Notes under the pieces: generated by a model | What the model was told of the DNA's origin: nothing | What the model saw: only the letters and a program-made list of their open reading frames with translations | Database searches by the model: none | Source: Streptomyces sp. NBC_01754 | Lineage (GTDB): Bacteria > Actinomycetota > Actinomycetes > Streptomycetales > Streptomycetaceae | Direction: 5' to 3' | Assembly: GCF_035918015.1 (NCBI RefSeq) | Contig: NZ_CP109132.1 | Coordinates: forward strand, 6,696,001 to 6,760,000 | DNA: 64,000 nt | Program-made: the position numbers and the translations under genes | Shown here: in pieces, positions 1-6,850 of the stretch | How positions within the stretch are numbered: position 1 is the stretch's first letter | Layout of the letters: each line of letters opens with the position of its first letter

Positions 1-115
1 CCCCGGGTGTGCTCCCGTACCTCACTGACCACGGCAAACGCAGGTGAGAGGCACCTCGAACGCCTGGTATTGTCTTCCATGTCGCCGCGGGGAACACCAC
101 GGCGACAGACACCTT

Positions 116-203
116 GTCCGGGTGGCGGAATGGCAGACGCGCTAGCTTGAGGTGCTAGTGCCCTTTATCGGGCGTGGGGGTTCAAGTCCCCCCTCGGACA
201 CCA
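116..203 (+). tRNA. tRNA-Leu (anticodon GAG)
   Basis: An 88-base cloverleaf with the CCA encoded. The acceptor stem GTCCGGG pairs with CTCGGAC, leaving A as discriminator. The anticodon stem CTAGC/GCTAG holds the 7-base loop TTGAGGT, so the anticodon is GAG, reading CUC. There is a long variable arm and a GTTCAAGTC T-loop, as expected of a class II leucine tRNA. Its 3' end is the left attachment site of the neighbouring island. Confidence 0.96.
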
Positions 204-205
204 GC
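180..205 (+). repeat. Left attachment-type direct repeat (tRNA 3' end)
   Basis: Twenty-six bases from the T-loop of tRNA-Leu through its CCA tail. They recur exactly at 3713-3738. Duplication of a tRNA 3' end at the far border of an island is the hallmark of tyrosine-recombinase integration in actinobacteria. Confidence 0.85.
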
Positions 206-210
206 AGAGA

Positions 211-232
211 CCCCAGTTGATCTGGGGTTTTT
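211..232 (+). terminator. Terminator after tRNA-Leu
   Basis: The hairpin CCCCAG / CTGGGG with loop TTGAT is followed directly by a run of T. A diverged copy of the same terminator follows the right attachment repeat at 3741. Confidence 0.75.
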
Positions 233-251
233 CTGTTTCTACGGCTGTGGC

Positions 252-277
252 GTGACCAACCACGTGACCAACAGCCG
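252..277. repeat. TGACCAAC direct repeats, left end of island
   Basis: Two copies of GTGACCAAC separated by CAC and followed by AGCCG. Nearly the same block, with spacer GCA, lies at 3574-3598 near the other border. Short direct repeats just inside att sites are typical of recombinase arm-type binding sites; that role is inferred. Confidence 0.45.
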
Positions 278-405
278 AGAGATTCCCCAGGTCAGGCCAG
301 GGGTGACAGGCCAAGTCGGCCCGCTCCGGAGGCACGTCACCAGAGCGACGGAGTGGAAGGCAGTGCCTTTCAGGTAGTGGCCGAGGGACACGTCTCCTCC
401 CCACG

Positions 406-753
406 TCAGCCGCTCGACCACACCCTCTTCACCAGGAGAACCAGCCTGGTCACGTCCCGATCCTGCTCAGAGGCGAAGCTCGGTTCGAACTCTGCGAGTT
501 GAAGACCCAGCCACTCGCCGGCCTCCTTGGGTTCCTTCCATGTCCCTCGGATCACCGAGGGCGGTTTCATCAACCAGTGCGCCGTCTGAATCGGAGGCAG
601 GTCGCTGGTCGGGAAGACCGCCACGGCTTCCCGGTACCGATCGTGCACCTCTTGCTCACTGGTCGCCGCCGGAGCCTGGCCGGGCGGTCTGCGGACGCTC
701 TCCCTGTCGAACGCCCTCCTCTCCCCCACCCATGCGTAACCGTGGTGGTGCAT
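406..753 (-). CDS. Hypothetical island protein, 115 aa
   Basis: I do not recognise a family. The 115-residue protein has no membrane segment or signal peptide. Its C-terminal two thirds, with conserved-looking WLMKPP, GTWKEPKEAGEWLG and DVTRLVLLVKRVW stretches, has the composition of a folded globular domain; the N-terminus is Pro/Ala-rich and may be linker. The ATG at 753 follows a GGAG about six bases upstream. It is the last gene of the minus-strand series in the island and the nearest to the tRNA, where an integrase would normally sit, but it has no Arg-His-Arg-Tyr recombinase features. Confidence 0.5.
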   Translation of the reverse strand: MHHHGYAWVGERRAFDRESVRRPPGQAPAATSEQEVHDRYREAVAVFPTSDLPPIQTAHWLMKPPSVIRGTWKEPKEAGEWLGLQLAEFEPSFASEQDRDVTRLVLLVKRVWSSG

Positions 754-833
754 CGCTGCTCCGTTCCGAGAGATGCCGACGGCCCCGCCCGTCGGCGTGA
801 GGGCAGGGCCGTCAGTTCAGGTGGTGCCGTCGA

Positions 834-1058
834 TCAGGCGGAGAGGGCGAAGCGGGCGGGGTGGATGCCCGCCGCGTCCAGTCCGGCCATGGTGAAGCGC
901 AACGGCTCAGCGTCCGGACGCTTGCTGTCGCCCATGGCCCGTGCGTCCGGCCCGATCTTCGCGAGGGTCACGCACGCCTCGCCGTCCGGGTGGGTACTGC
1001 CGCCGCACGCCTTCGAGAACTCGGCTCCCTCGATGGGGAGCCCGTACAGGTCGGTCAT
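834..1058 (-). CDS. DUF397 domain protein
   Basis: A 74-residue DUF397 protein. The family signature is visible as EFSKACGG near the start, EACVTLA in the middle, and GDSKRPDAEPLRFT towards the C-terminus. DUF397 proteins are small actinobacterial partners of DUF5753-type XRE regulators (the WhiJ/AbaA-like, or Scr1-type, pairs), and an XRE-DUF5753 gene lies about 800 bp upstream on the same strand. In studied pairs the small protein modulates its regulator or acts as a toxin-like partner, with effects on development and antibiotic production. The ATG follows AAGGG at a suitable distance. Here the two partners are separated by two other small genes, which is unusual because they are normally adjacent. 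Confidence 0.8.
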   Translation of the reverse strand: MTDLYGLPIEGAEFSKACGGSTHPDGEACVTLAKIGPDARAMGDSKRPDAEPLRFTMAGLDAAGIHPARFALSA

Positions 1059-1311
1059 CGTTGTGCCCTTCCTGATCTACTGACGGCCCAGAAAGGGCCG
1101 CTTCCCGCCCGTAGCGGACGGAAGTCTTGGAGTGGCCGCCCCGGCTTCCCTGAGTCCGGAGCGATGCCCGCACCACCCAGGGCAGCACCCCAGCCAGGGG
1201 ACGGACCGGGGGAAGAACCTGAGCACGTCAACTCAGACGGGACGCGTCCCATCCCTGTTCAAGCCTTGTCCGGTCGGGGGACAACTGCCTGCCCCCACCG
1301 CATCGCGCCGC

Positions 1312-1320
1312 CGCGAATAC
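1312..1320. promoter_or_regulatory. Third copy of CGCGAATAC motif
   Basis: CGCGAATAC on the plus strand, in the 280-base gap upstream of the DUF397 gene. It is the core of the AACGCGAATACC element found before two other operons of the island, but in opposite orientation and with poorer flanks. Confidence 0.3.
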
Positions 1321-1341
1321 GGGAAGGACAGGAACTTGTGA

Positions 1342-1563
1342 CTACTCGTCCCGGACCACCATCGCGAACGAAGTGCAGATGCGCCGAAACCCACGATGGT
1401 TGCTCCGGCCGGTATGCCTCATGCACTCCACATCGACGGCCGCACTGTCCGTCGACGGCTGCGCCTGCCACTGGCAGTGAAGGCACTCCGCCTCGAACGT
1501 CACCTCGGTATCCGGGTGCTGCGTGATCCGATGCCGCACGTACCGCAGAACAGATCGGGTCAC
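1342..1563 (-). CDS. DUF7848-like small protein
   Basis: A 73-residue protein with the layout of the small Streptomyces DUF7848 family. It opens with SVLRYVRHRITQHPDTEVTFEAECL, has two Cys in a C-x2-C arrangement (ECLHCQW), then a Cys-x-x-His (CMRHTG), and ends in a GFRRICTSFAMV segment. The Cys/His spacing suggests a small metal-binding fold, but no function is known to me. Its ATG overlaps the stop of the preceding gene (ATGA), so the two are translationally coupled. Such pairs commonly accompany XRE regulators in streptomycete islands. Confidence 0.7.
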   Translation of the reverse strand: MTRSVLRYVRHRITQHPDTEVTFEAECLHCQWQAQPSTDSAAVDVECMRHTGRSNHRGFRRICTSFAMVVRDE

Positions 1564-1742
1564 CTCGGCCGCCGCGTCCGGTGCGGATGGTTGCCGATCT
1601 CCACATCAGCATCCGTTGCGGCCGACAGGTCGCCCCTGTCCCGTGCCGCCTGTCGCTGTCCGGCCAGCGCCTCGCAGACACCACAGCCAACCGCCGGTTT
1701 CGGGGGTGGGTTGGGAAGGGTCAGGTGTACCGGTCCGCTCAT
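1560..1742 (-). CDS. Small hypothetical protein with CxxC motif, 60 aa
   Basis: A 60-residue protein starting at the ATG at 1742, chosen because AAAGG lies about nine bases upstream; a GTG at 1763 is the alternative. It has a Pro-rich start, a CGVCEAL motif, then a charged stretch ending in a NHPH motif. Proteins of this shape (C-x2-C, basic helix, EIRNHPH-like end) are common in Streptomyces upstream of DUF7848 genes, with no known function. Its stop overlaps the next start by four bases. Confidence 0.65.
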   Translation of the reverse strand: MSGPVHLTLPNPPPKPAVGCGVCEALAGQRQAARDRGDLSAATDADVEIGNHPHRTRRPR

Positions 1743-1833
1743 GGTCGTCTGCCTTTCGCTCACACCGTGCGCCTTCCGATTCGGGTTTCAGCGGCACAGG
1801 TAATGATCCGTCGACCACGGGGCCAGTCAGCCA

Positions 1834-1845
1834 GGTATTCGCGTT
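1834..1845 (-). promoter_or_regulatory. Putative operator AACGCGAATACC (1)
   Basis: On the minus strand this reads AACGCGAATACC, about 90 bases before the start of the 1742 gene. The identical 12-mer, with a CCCG just upstream in both cases, occurs at the same distance before the 3396 operon. It is a candidate site for the island's XRE-DUF5753 regulator. Confidence 0.45.
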
Positions 1846-1857
1846 ACGGGATAAAGA

Positions 1858-2691
1858 TCATGAACGGAAGAGAGTCGCCCACTCCGTGAGTGCACGCCTC
1901 GCAGCTTCGCCGAAGAGAGCGTTTCGTTCGTACATCTCGAACACCCTTAGATGCTCGGCGATGTCCCGAGAATCCTGAAAGACTGTTCTCCCTGTGAACG
2001 TCTCCACAGTAGCGAGGCGCTGATCGTAGACAGTGAACGTATTCATAGGCCCACGGCTCATGGCCGACTCGATCGGGAGTACGCCGATACGCACGTCAGG
2101 CAGGTGGGATAGCGATACCAGGCGGTCGACCTGCACGGCCATGGCAGCCCGATGGATCGCGGGCCATCGCACAGCTTGTTCCGTCAGCAGGAAAGTAAAC
2201 GTCTTGGTGGAGTCGTACAGAACCGCCTGCCTTTCCAACTTCCTGGCGACTGTCTTTGTCTTATCGCCTGGCGATCCACTGAGGCTGGCTTTTACGTACT
2301 CAGGCGTGGCGAGAAGTCCGGTCACCATGGCGGGCAGGAAGTAGCGGAGTGTCGTGGTTTCGGACTCCAGGCCGGCCGGCTCTGCTTGCCGCTTCTCCAG
2401 GCCCCTCCGCCACGACGCCCGCTTGCCCTGCCACTCCGTATTGGCGAGCCTCGCAAGCGACATCACCTCGGCCACTTCCGCCGGTGAAGCCTCCAGAACT
2501 CTCAGGATCAACTCCACATCGACAAGGCTCGGGCCGACCCGCCCTGTCTCGATGTTGCTGAGTTTCGTCTGTGACATATTGCAGCGCTGAGCGAGCCGAA
2601 CTTGGGAAAGTCCGACTCGCTTTCGCAGCTCTCGAAGCGACGCGGCTAGATCAGCCTTGGACTGACCTAGCTGCTCAGGTTGAAACGTCAA
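1858..2691 (-). CDS. XRE-family regulator with DUF5753 domain
   Basis: A 277-residue regulator of the WhiJ/AbaA-like (Scr1-type) family. An N-terminal XRE helix-turn-helix (about residues 13-65, with LRELRKRVGLSQ, MSQTKLSNIETG and PSLVDVELIL) is followed by a DUF5753 domain through to the C-terminus (YFLPAMVTGLLATPEYVKA, LPDVRIGVLP, TVYDQRLATVETFTG). It should act as a cytoplasmic DNA-binding repressor or activator whose partner is a DUF397 protein. I chose TTG at 2691 because it overlaps the DUF6879 stop (TTGA) behind GGGGAG. An ATG at 2742 is possible but only extends into a frame shadow of the upstream gene. It is third in an operon with the 70-aa protein and DUF6879. Confidence 0.88.
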   Translation of the reverse strand: MTFQPEQLGQSKADLAASLRELRKRVGLSQVRLAQRCNMSQTKLSNIETGRVGPSLVDVELILRVLEASPAEVAEVMSLARLANTEWQGKRASWRRGLEKRQAEPAGLESETTTLRYFLPAMVTGLLATPEYVKASLSGSPGDKTKTVARKLERQAVLYDSTKTFTFLLTEQAVRWPAIHRAAMAVQVDRLVSLSHLPDVRIGVLPIESAMSRGPMNTFTVYDQRLATVETFTGRTVFQDSRDIAEHLRVFEMYERNALFGEAARRALTEWATLFRS

Positions 2692-3200
2692 GGCCCGTAC
2701 TCCCCGCAAGGAACGGCACGCTCCAAGGCGATCCGCTTCCATTCCCGATAGGGTGCAGGGTCTCCCTCGTACACCTCACGGTTTACCTGCGTGCCGTCTG
2801 GGCGGAAGTTGAGGTGAGCGATACGCCTTCCATCGAACATCCACCAGTCGCAGCCAGTGAGGGGCAACCCGTAGTCGTCGTGCGTCACGTCCAGAATCCG
2901 GATATCCTCACCGGCGTCGATGTTTCCCGGAATTCCCCAGGCGAACTGATAGCGCTGGTAATCGGTGAGAGGTTGACGCACAACGCGAACACGTCCAACG
3001 CTACGCCCCGAGTCCTTGTATCCCCGTACCCGATCATGCCAGCGCGAGTTGTGCCCAACCGGCTTAGCCTCACCTCTCAGGTACCGAGCTACGTTCTCCT
3101 GCTCCTTGGGCATGGTGTACGTGGGCTGTGCCTCGAATCGCCACGCCTCTCGCTTGAAGGCGTCGAAGAAATCGCGCCAGGCGTCACCATCCAAGAGCAC
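2688..3200 (-). CDS. DUF6879 family protein
   Basis: A 170-residue protein of the actinobacterial DUF6879 family. Visible family features are the opening DAWRDFFDAFKREAWRFE, the central VRVVRQPLTDYQRYQF, and the C-terminal DWWMFDGRRIAHLNF ... NREVYEGDPAPYREWK. No catalytic activity is established; members almost always sit beside XRE-DUF5753 regulators, as here. GTG at 3200 follows GGGAGG, overlapping the upstream gene by 17 bases. The stop overlaps the regulator's TTG start, so all three genes are probably translated from one message. Confidence 0.85.
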   Translation of the reverse strand: MLLDGDAWRDFFDAFKREAWRFEAQPTYTMPKEQENVARYLRGEAKPVGHNSRWHDRVRGYKDSGRSVGRVRVVRQPLTDYQRYQFAWGIPGNIDAGEDIRILDVTHDDYGLPLTGCDWWMFDGRRIAHLNFRPDGTQVNREVYEGDPAPYREWKRIALERAVPCGEYGP

Positions 3201-3396
3201 GAACAGCCTCCCTGAGAACGTGCTCGGGAATCTTCACCAGTGCCTCACCGGCCGGAGGCTGGAAGGCGGAACACTGGTCGCCTTGCACAACGATCCCGCC
3301 GTCCGCCTTATCTACGTACAGGTTCGGGCAGTCGTCATCGTCGCAGTTGGGCCCGCCAGCGTTTCCGGTAAGGCGGTGCAGGTCGTCTCGCGCCAT
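3184..3396 (-). CDS. Small acidic hypothetical protein, 70 aa
   Basis: A 70-residue first gene of the regulator operon. It has NAGGPNCDDDDCPNLYVDK near the N-terminus and ends with PPAGEALVKIPEHVLREAVRAL. This is a recurrent small Streptomyces family found upstream of DUF6879 and XRE-DUF5753 genes; I know no function. The two Cys with intervening Asp residues could bind a metal. The ATG is preceded by a strong AGAGGGGG ribosome site. Confidence 0.75.
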   Translation of the reverse strand: MARDDLHRLTGNAGGPNCDDDDCPNLYVDKADGGIVVQGDQCSAFQPPAGEALVKIPEHVLREAVRALGW

Positions 3397-3480
3397 GGTG
3401 CCCCCTCTTCCGTACAGGGCTGATACCTGTCGACGCCGACGCTAGAGCGGCACGCCGGCCTGCGTCTACCAGGGAACGCG

Positions 3481-3492
3481 GGTATTCGCGTT
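3481..3492 (-). promoter_or_regulatory. Putative operator AACGCGAATACC (2)
   Basis: The second exact copy of the 12-mer, 85 bases before the ATG of the DUF6879/XRE operon, in the same orientation relative to the gene as the copy at 1834. This matches an autoregulatory site. Confidence 0.45.
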
Positions 3493-3564
3493 GTCGGGTA
3501 GACCGGTCGCCAGCCGTCGCGCCTGCGCCTGTGCCAGCCGCCCTCTGTGAGGTCGCCGGGGTAG

Positions 3565-3598
3565 GTTGGTCATGTGACCAACGCATGACCAACAGCCG
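3565..3598. repeat. TGACCAAC repeats, right end of island
   Basis: The inverted repeat GTTGGTCA-TG-TGACCAAC is followed by a further TGACCAAC and AGCCG. The last 25 bases match the block at 252-277 apart from the 3-base spacer. These are probable arm-type recombinase sites left at the right end. Confidence 0.45.
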
Positions 3599-3712
3599 CC
3601 CGAAGCGGCCAGAAACAGCAGGAAACAAGAGGAGAACGCAGCCGCAGAAACCCGCTCCACCACGGGTGTTTGCGCAGGTCAGTGCGTACAAAGGCTGGTG
3701 CCCGAGTGGAGA

Positions 3713-3738
3713 GTTCAAGTCCCCCCTCGGACACCAGC
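3713..3738 (+). repeat. Right attachment-type direct repeat
   Basis: An exact copy of the 26 bases at 180-205. Immediately before it, GGTGCCCGAGTGG resembles the 5' end of a leucine tRNA, so this border may be a tRNA remnant lacking its middle. No complete tRNA can be folded here. Confidence 0.85.
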
Positions 3739-3740
3739 TG

Positions 3741-3770
3741 AGACCCCTGTTGATCAGGGGTCTTCTGCTT
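3741..3770 (+). terminator. Terminator copy beyond right border
   Basis: A 9-bp perfect stem AGACCCCTG / CAGGGGTCT with the same TTGAT loop as the terminator at 211, then TTCTGCTTTT. Similarity to the left terminator continues for about 25 bases further (GGGCTGCGGCGTGACC against GGCTGTGGCGTGACC). Confidence 0.7.
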
Positions 3771-4122
3771 TTCCGGGCTGCGGCGTGACCGGCCGTGCGA
3801 CAAGCGGCCCAGCGGCGTCCCCGGTCGGGCCGAGGTGGCCGGCCCTGGGATCGCGGTGGCCGGTCCGGGGTCGAAAGGCGCCCAGGCGCCTCAGGCGCCC
3901 CGGAACCCCACCGCCCGGAACACTCAGGGGCCTGAGGAACATCCGTGTCAGATCGTGCGCGAGCCTTCGTCGGCCTGGTGGGCGGCTGACGGGGTGTCGG
4001 CCGTGGGGCCCGGTATGAAGTCGTGGTGGTAGGGACGGCTGTTCGTTCGGGGGTGAGGCTTCGGCAGCGCCCCGTCCTGCTGAGGCGACTGTGCAGTGTC
4101 GGTCGACGGATAGGCTCCTGGC
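3771..4122. other. Gene-free spacer
   Basis: About 350 bases between the island border and the acetyltransferase. Apart from short GGCGCC-rich repeats (GGCGCCCAGGCGCC near 3880) I see no gene or clear regulatory element. Confidence 0.5.
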
Positions 4123-4560
4123 ATGGACATCCGTGTAGAGATCATCCGGGCGGCGAGTCGGGAGATCGTCGATGCTTTCGGCAGGTTGCTTCCGCAGTTG
4201 TCTTCGACCGCCAAGCCCCTCGACTGCGAAGCGCTCGACCGGATGGTGACGTGTGATGCCAACACGGTGCTCGTTGCCCGCACTCCTGAGTCGATCGTCG
4301 GCACCCTGACGCTGGTGCTGTTGCCCTTGCCGTCCGGCTTGCGGGCCCGCGTCGAAGACGTGGTCGTGGACAGCGCGGCTCGTGGCCAGGGGGTCGCGGG
4401 CCTTCTCATCCAGGAGGCCCTGCGGCTCGCCCGGGAAGCGGGTGCCCGGACGGTTGATCTCACTTCCCGTCCGGATCGTGCGGCGGCGAACCGGCTGTAC
4501 GAGCGTCTCGGCTTCCAGGCCAGGCAGTCCACGGTGTACCGCTTCGCGATCGACGCGTAG
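4123..4560 (+). CDS. GNAT-family N-acetyltransferase
   Basis: A 145-residue single-domain GNAT enzyme that should transfer an acetyl group from acetyl-CoA to an unidentified amine. The VEDVVVDSAARGQGVAGLLIQ segment is motif A, with the acetyl-CoA pyrophosphate loop RGQGVAG. The C-terminal AANRLYERLGFQ is the usual GNAT motif B and fold closure. There is no signal peptide, so it is cytoplasmic. It stands alone just outside the island border, so no substrate can be inferred from context. Confidence 0.88.
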   Translation: MDIRVEIIRAASREIVDAFGRLLPQLSSTAKPLDCEALDRMVTCDANTVLVARTPESIVGTLTLVLLPLPSGLRARVEDVVVDSAARGQGVAGLLIQEALRLAREAGARTVDLTSRPDRAAANRLYERLGFQARQSTVYRFAIDA

Positions 4561-4685
4561 GCGAGGTGGTCGGTGCCGGCTCGTTCCGCGTAGCGCATCG
4601 TCGTGGCGGCGCTGACGCCCAGTACTGCAACGGCACTCCGTGACGTCGTGGGCGCTGTCTCGCTGTTCGCTGTGTGCGGGCAGAG

Positions 4686-5085
4686 ATGCCTGACGGCTGG
4701 TCAGGTGTATTCGGTGACTTCGTGGCATGGCTCGCGGGCCGGTTCGGGCGGGTGGAGTCGCTGCGGCGGGTGGTGTCCTACCTGCGGGGACTGCTCGGCG
4801 AGACGGAACGCAAGAACGGCTGGCCTGGCTGGGACCGCCGGTGACGGCGGCCCCAGGGCATGCAGCGGGTGCTGAACCACTACATGTGGGACGCCGGGGC
4901 CCCGCGCGACGATGTCCGCGACGCGGTCGGGGAACCCCTCGCCCCGAACAGGGAATTCACGTCCTCGACGAGACGGGACTCCTGAAGAAGGGCACCCGGT
5001 CGGCCGGGTGGCCCTGCACTGGCTGTCTCGGGACCTGTTTTGCAGGAAGCGGCCGTTGCGACCGCACACCCCCTCACCGCCCGCC
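4686..5085 (+). pseudogene. IS701-type transposase remnant
   Basis: Conceptual translation gives pieces of an IS701-family DDE transposase with stops and frameshifts between them. From the ATG at 4686, one piece reads to AGRFGRVESLRRVVSYLRGLL and KNGWPGWDRR before a stop. A second, from about 4861, begins MQRVLNHYMWDAGAPRDDVRDAV. A third frame has VLDETGLLKKGTRSAG, which contains the first catalytic Asp region. The C-terminal half is absent and I see no inverted terminal repeats. The 600 bases between the acetyltransferase and the LacI gene hold nothing else clear. Confidence 0.75.
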
Positions 5086-5144
5086 GGGCATGCGGAACGT
5101 CACGATCCTGTCACGGACGCCACTCAAGGGCTTGTCTTCGGTCA

Positions 5145-5180
5145 TGTAATCGTTTCCAATTATGTGTGTAATCGATTCCA
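5145..5180. promoter_or_regulatory. Paired LacI-type operators before rbsR-like gene
   Basis: TGTAATCGTTTCCA at 5145-5158 and TGTAATCGATTCCA at 5167-5180 start exactly 22 bp apart, two helical turns. The second has the palindromic AATCGATT core typical of LacI-family operators. Their position just upstream of the LacI gene points to autoregulation of the former ribose operon. Confidence 0.65.
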
Positions 5181-5236
5181 TGGGTCCCGCCCGCTGGTTT
5201 CGAGGCGCACCGAAACCACAAGGAGGTGGTCCGGAG

Positions 5237-6253
5237 ATGGCGAGCATCAAGGATGTCGCGGCCCAGGCGGGAGTCTCTGTCGCCACGGTCTCCCGCGTCC
5301 TGAACGACCATCCCTCCGTCAGCCAGAACGCGCGCGGACGCGTCCTCGCCGCCGTCGAGGCCCTCGGATACCGGCCCAACGCGGTGGCCCGCTCGCTGCG
5401 CACGGATCAGACGCGCACGCTCGGCCTGGTCATCAGCGATGTACTCAACCCGTACTTCACCGCGCTGGCCCGTTCCGTGGAGGAGGAGGCGCGCGGACTC
5501 GGCTACAGCCTGATCATCGGCAACGCCGACGAGCGGCCCGAGCAGCAGGACGACCACGTACGAACGCTGCTGGACCGCAGGATCGACGGACTCCTCGTCT
5601 CGCCCGCCGACGGCGACTCCCCACTGCTGAGAGAGGTGGCCCGCACCGGTACGCCGATGGTCTTCGTGGACCGCTGGATGCCCGGCGTGGACGTCCCCGT
5701 CGTCCGGGCCGACGGCCACGGGGCCATCCAGGAACTGGTCGCCCACCTCCATACCCTCGGCCACCGCAGGCTCGCCGTCATCGCCGGGCTCGCGGCCACC
5801 ACCACCGGTGACGAGCGTGTCGAGGCATTCCGGGAGGCCATGCGTGCCCACGGGCTCGCCCTGCCCGACGTCTACATCGGCCAGGGGGACTTCCAGGCCG
5901 ACAGCGGAAGGCGTGTTACCGAGCGTTTCCTGTCCCTGCCCGAACCGCCCGAGATCGTCTTCGCCGCCGACAACCTGATGGCGCTCGGCGCGCTCGACGC
6001 CATCCGGGCCCGCGGTCTGCGGGTTCCCGAGGACATCGGGATCGCCGCCTTCGACGACATCCCGTGGTTCCCGCACACCGACCCACCGATCACCGCCATC
6101 GCCCAGCCCACGGGCGAACTCGGCCGCGCCGCCGTGCGCGCGCTGGTCGACATCGTCGAGGGCCGCGCCCCGCAGTCCGTCACCCTGCCCGCCCGCCTCG
6201 TCGTCCGCGGCTCCTGCGGTGAGGACACCGTCACCCCGAGGGGCAACGCGTGA
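5237..6253 (+). CDS. LacI-family regulator of the ribose operon
   Basis: A 338-residue LacI-family repressor. The N-terminal helix-turn-helix ASIKDVAAQAGVSVATVSRVLN (residues 2-23) and hinge LGYRPNAVARSLR are followed by a periplasmic-binding-protein-like effector domain. ATG 5237 lies behind AGGAGG; the longer open frame from 5162 runs through the operators and is unlikely. The stop overlaps the start of the truncated rbsA fragment by four bases. With ribokinase and fragments of rbsA, rbsB and rbsD downstream, it is best read as the ribose repressor. It probably still controls ribokinase through the two operators upstream. Confidence 0.88.
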   Translation: MASIKDVAAQAGVSVATVSRVLNDHPSVSQNARGRVLAAVEALGYRPNAVARSLRTDQTRTLGLVISDVLNPYFTALARSVEEEARGLGYSLIIGNADERPEQQDDHVRTLLDRRIDGLLVSPADGDSPLLREVARTGTPMVFVDRWMPGVDVPVVRADGHGAIQELVAHLHTLGHRRLAVIAGLAATTTGDERVEAFREAMRAHGLALPDVYIGQGDFQADSGRRVTERFLSLPEPPEIVFAADNLMALGALDAIRARGLRVPEDIGIAAFDDIPWFPHTDPPITAIAQPTGELGRAAVRALVDIVEGRAPQSVTLPARLVVRGSCGEDTVTPRGNA

Positions 6254-6560
6254 GCCGGTCGGTTGAGTTGCTGCGCATCGAGGGCGGACGCAAGTCCTTC
6301 CCCGGCGTCGTCGCCCTGGACGGCGTCGACTTCGACCTGCGCAGTGGCCAAGCGCACGCCCTGCTGGGCGAGAACGGGGCCGGTAGGAGCACCCTCATCA
6401 AGACGCTCTCCGGCGCCTACCGCACCGGCGGCGGCACCGTCTGCGCCGAGGGCGAACGGGTCCGGATCAACGGGACCGAGGACGCCGAGCGGCTCGGGAT
6501 CGCCACGGTCTACCAGGAGTTCGACCTGGTGCCCGATCTGACCGTCGCCGAGAACGACGA
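6250..6560 (+). pseudogene. 5' fragment of sugar ABC transporter ATPase (rbsA-like)
   Basis: The first roughly 100 codons of a ribose-type ABC ATPase: SFPGVVALDGVDFDLRSG, Walker A GENGAGRST (Arg replaces the usual catalytic Lys), and the Q-loop region ATVYQEFDLVPDLTVAEN. Homology stops at about 6550-6560, where the reading passes into the 3' end of an rbsB-like gene. The signature motif, Walker B, the second ATPase domain and the whole permease are missing. The GTG start is coupled (GTGA) to the LacI gene. This is a deletion derivative and cannot make a working transporter. Confidence 0.85.
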
Positions 6561-6817
6561 GACGGCTCGGCGCGGTCAAGGCACTCGGTGGCAAGGCGGG
6601 CATCAGCGTGCCGGTCGTCGGCTTCGACGGCACCCCCGACGGTCTGAAGGCGGTCGGGGCGGGCACCCTGTACGCCTCCGTCGCCCAGCAGCCGAGGGAA
6701 CCGGGCGGGATCGTCGTACAGAACGCGGTGAAGACCGCGGACGAGAAGAAGATCAAGGACGTGGTGAAGGTGCCGGTCAAGGCCGTCACCCGGGAGAACG
6801 TCGCCGACTTCTCCTGA
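6553..6817 (+). pseudogene. 3' fragment of ribose-binding protein gene (rbsB-like)
   Basis: The C-terminal part of a ribose-type periplasmic binding protein: LGAVKALGGKAGISVPVVGFDGTPDGL, ASVAQQP, VQNAVKTADEKKIKDVVKVPVKAVTRENVADFS, then a stop. The fusion with rbsA lies around AAC-GAC-GAG, which would read VAEN in rbsA and NDE in rbsB, so recombination at this short shared sequence is plausible. One base is also missing just after the junction, so the two parts are out of frame. Everything between, including rbsC, is gone. Confidence 0.85.
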
Positions 6818-6850
6818 CACCGCTCCCGTCACGGAAGGCAGTACAGAACC

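Larger units (their letters stand above)
180..3738. mobile_element. Small genomic island integrated at tRNA-Leu, no integrase
   Basis: The segment lies between two exact 26-bp copies of the tRNA-Leu 3' end. All seven supported genes inside run on the minus strand and belong to accessory actinobacterial families: a DUF5753 XRE regulator, DUF6879, DUF397, DUF7848 and three hypotheticals. I see no integrase, excisionase, replication initiator or TraB/FtsK-like transfer gene in any frame. It is therefore either the remnant of an AICE/prophage-type element or an element mobilised in trans. TGACCAAC repeats near both ends look like recombinase arm sites. The borders are well supported; the history is inferred. 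Confidence 0.7.

Noticed and set aside
2692..2742. ATG 2742 as start of the XRE regulator
   Set aside because: The added residues are a frame shadow of the DUF6879 C-terminus; the TTG at 2691 has GGGGAG and a stop/start overlap.
3685..3738. A possible second tRNA-Leu
   Set aside because: Only a 5'-like GGTGCCCGAGTGG and the 3' T-arm/acceptor end are present. D-arm, anticodon arm and variable arm are missing, so it is an attachment-site copy and not a tRNA.
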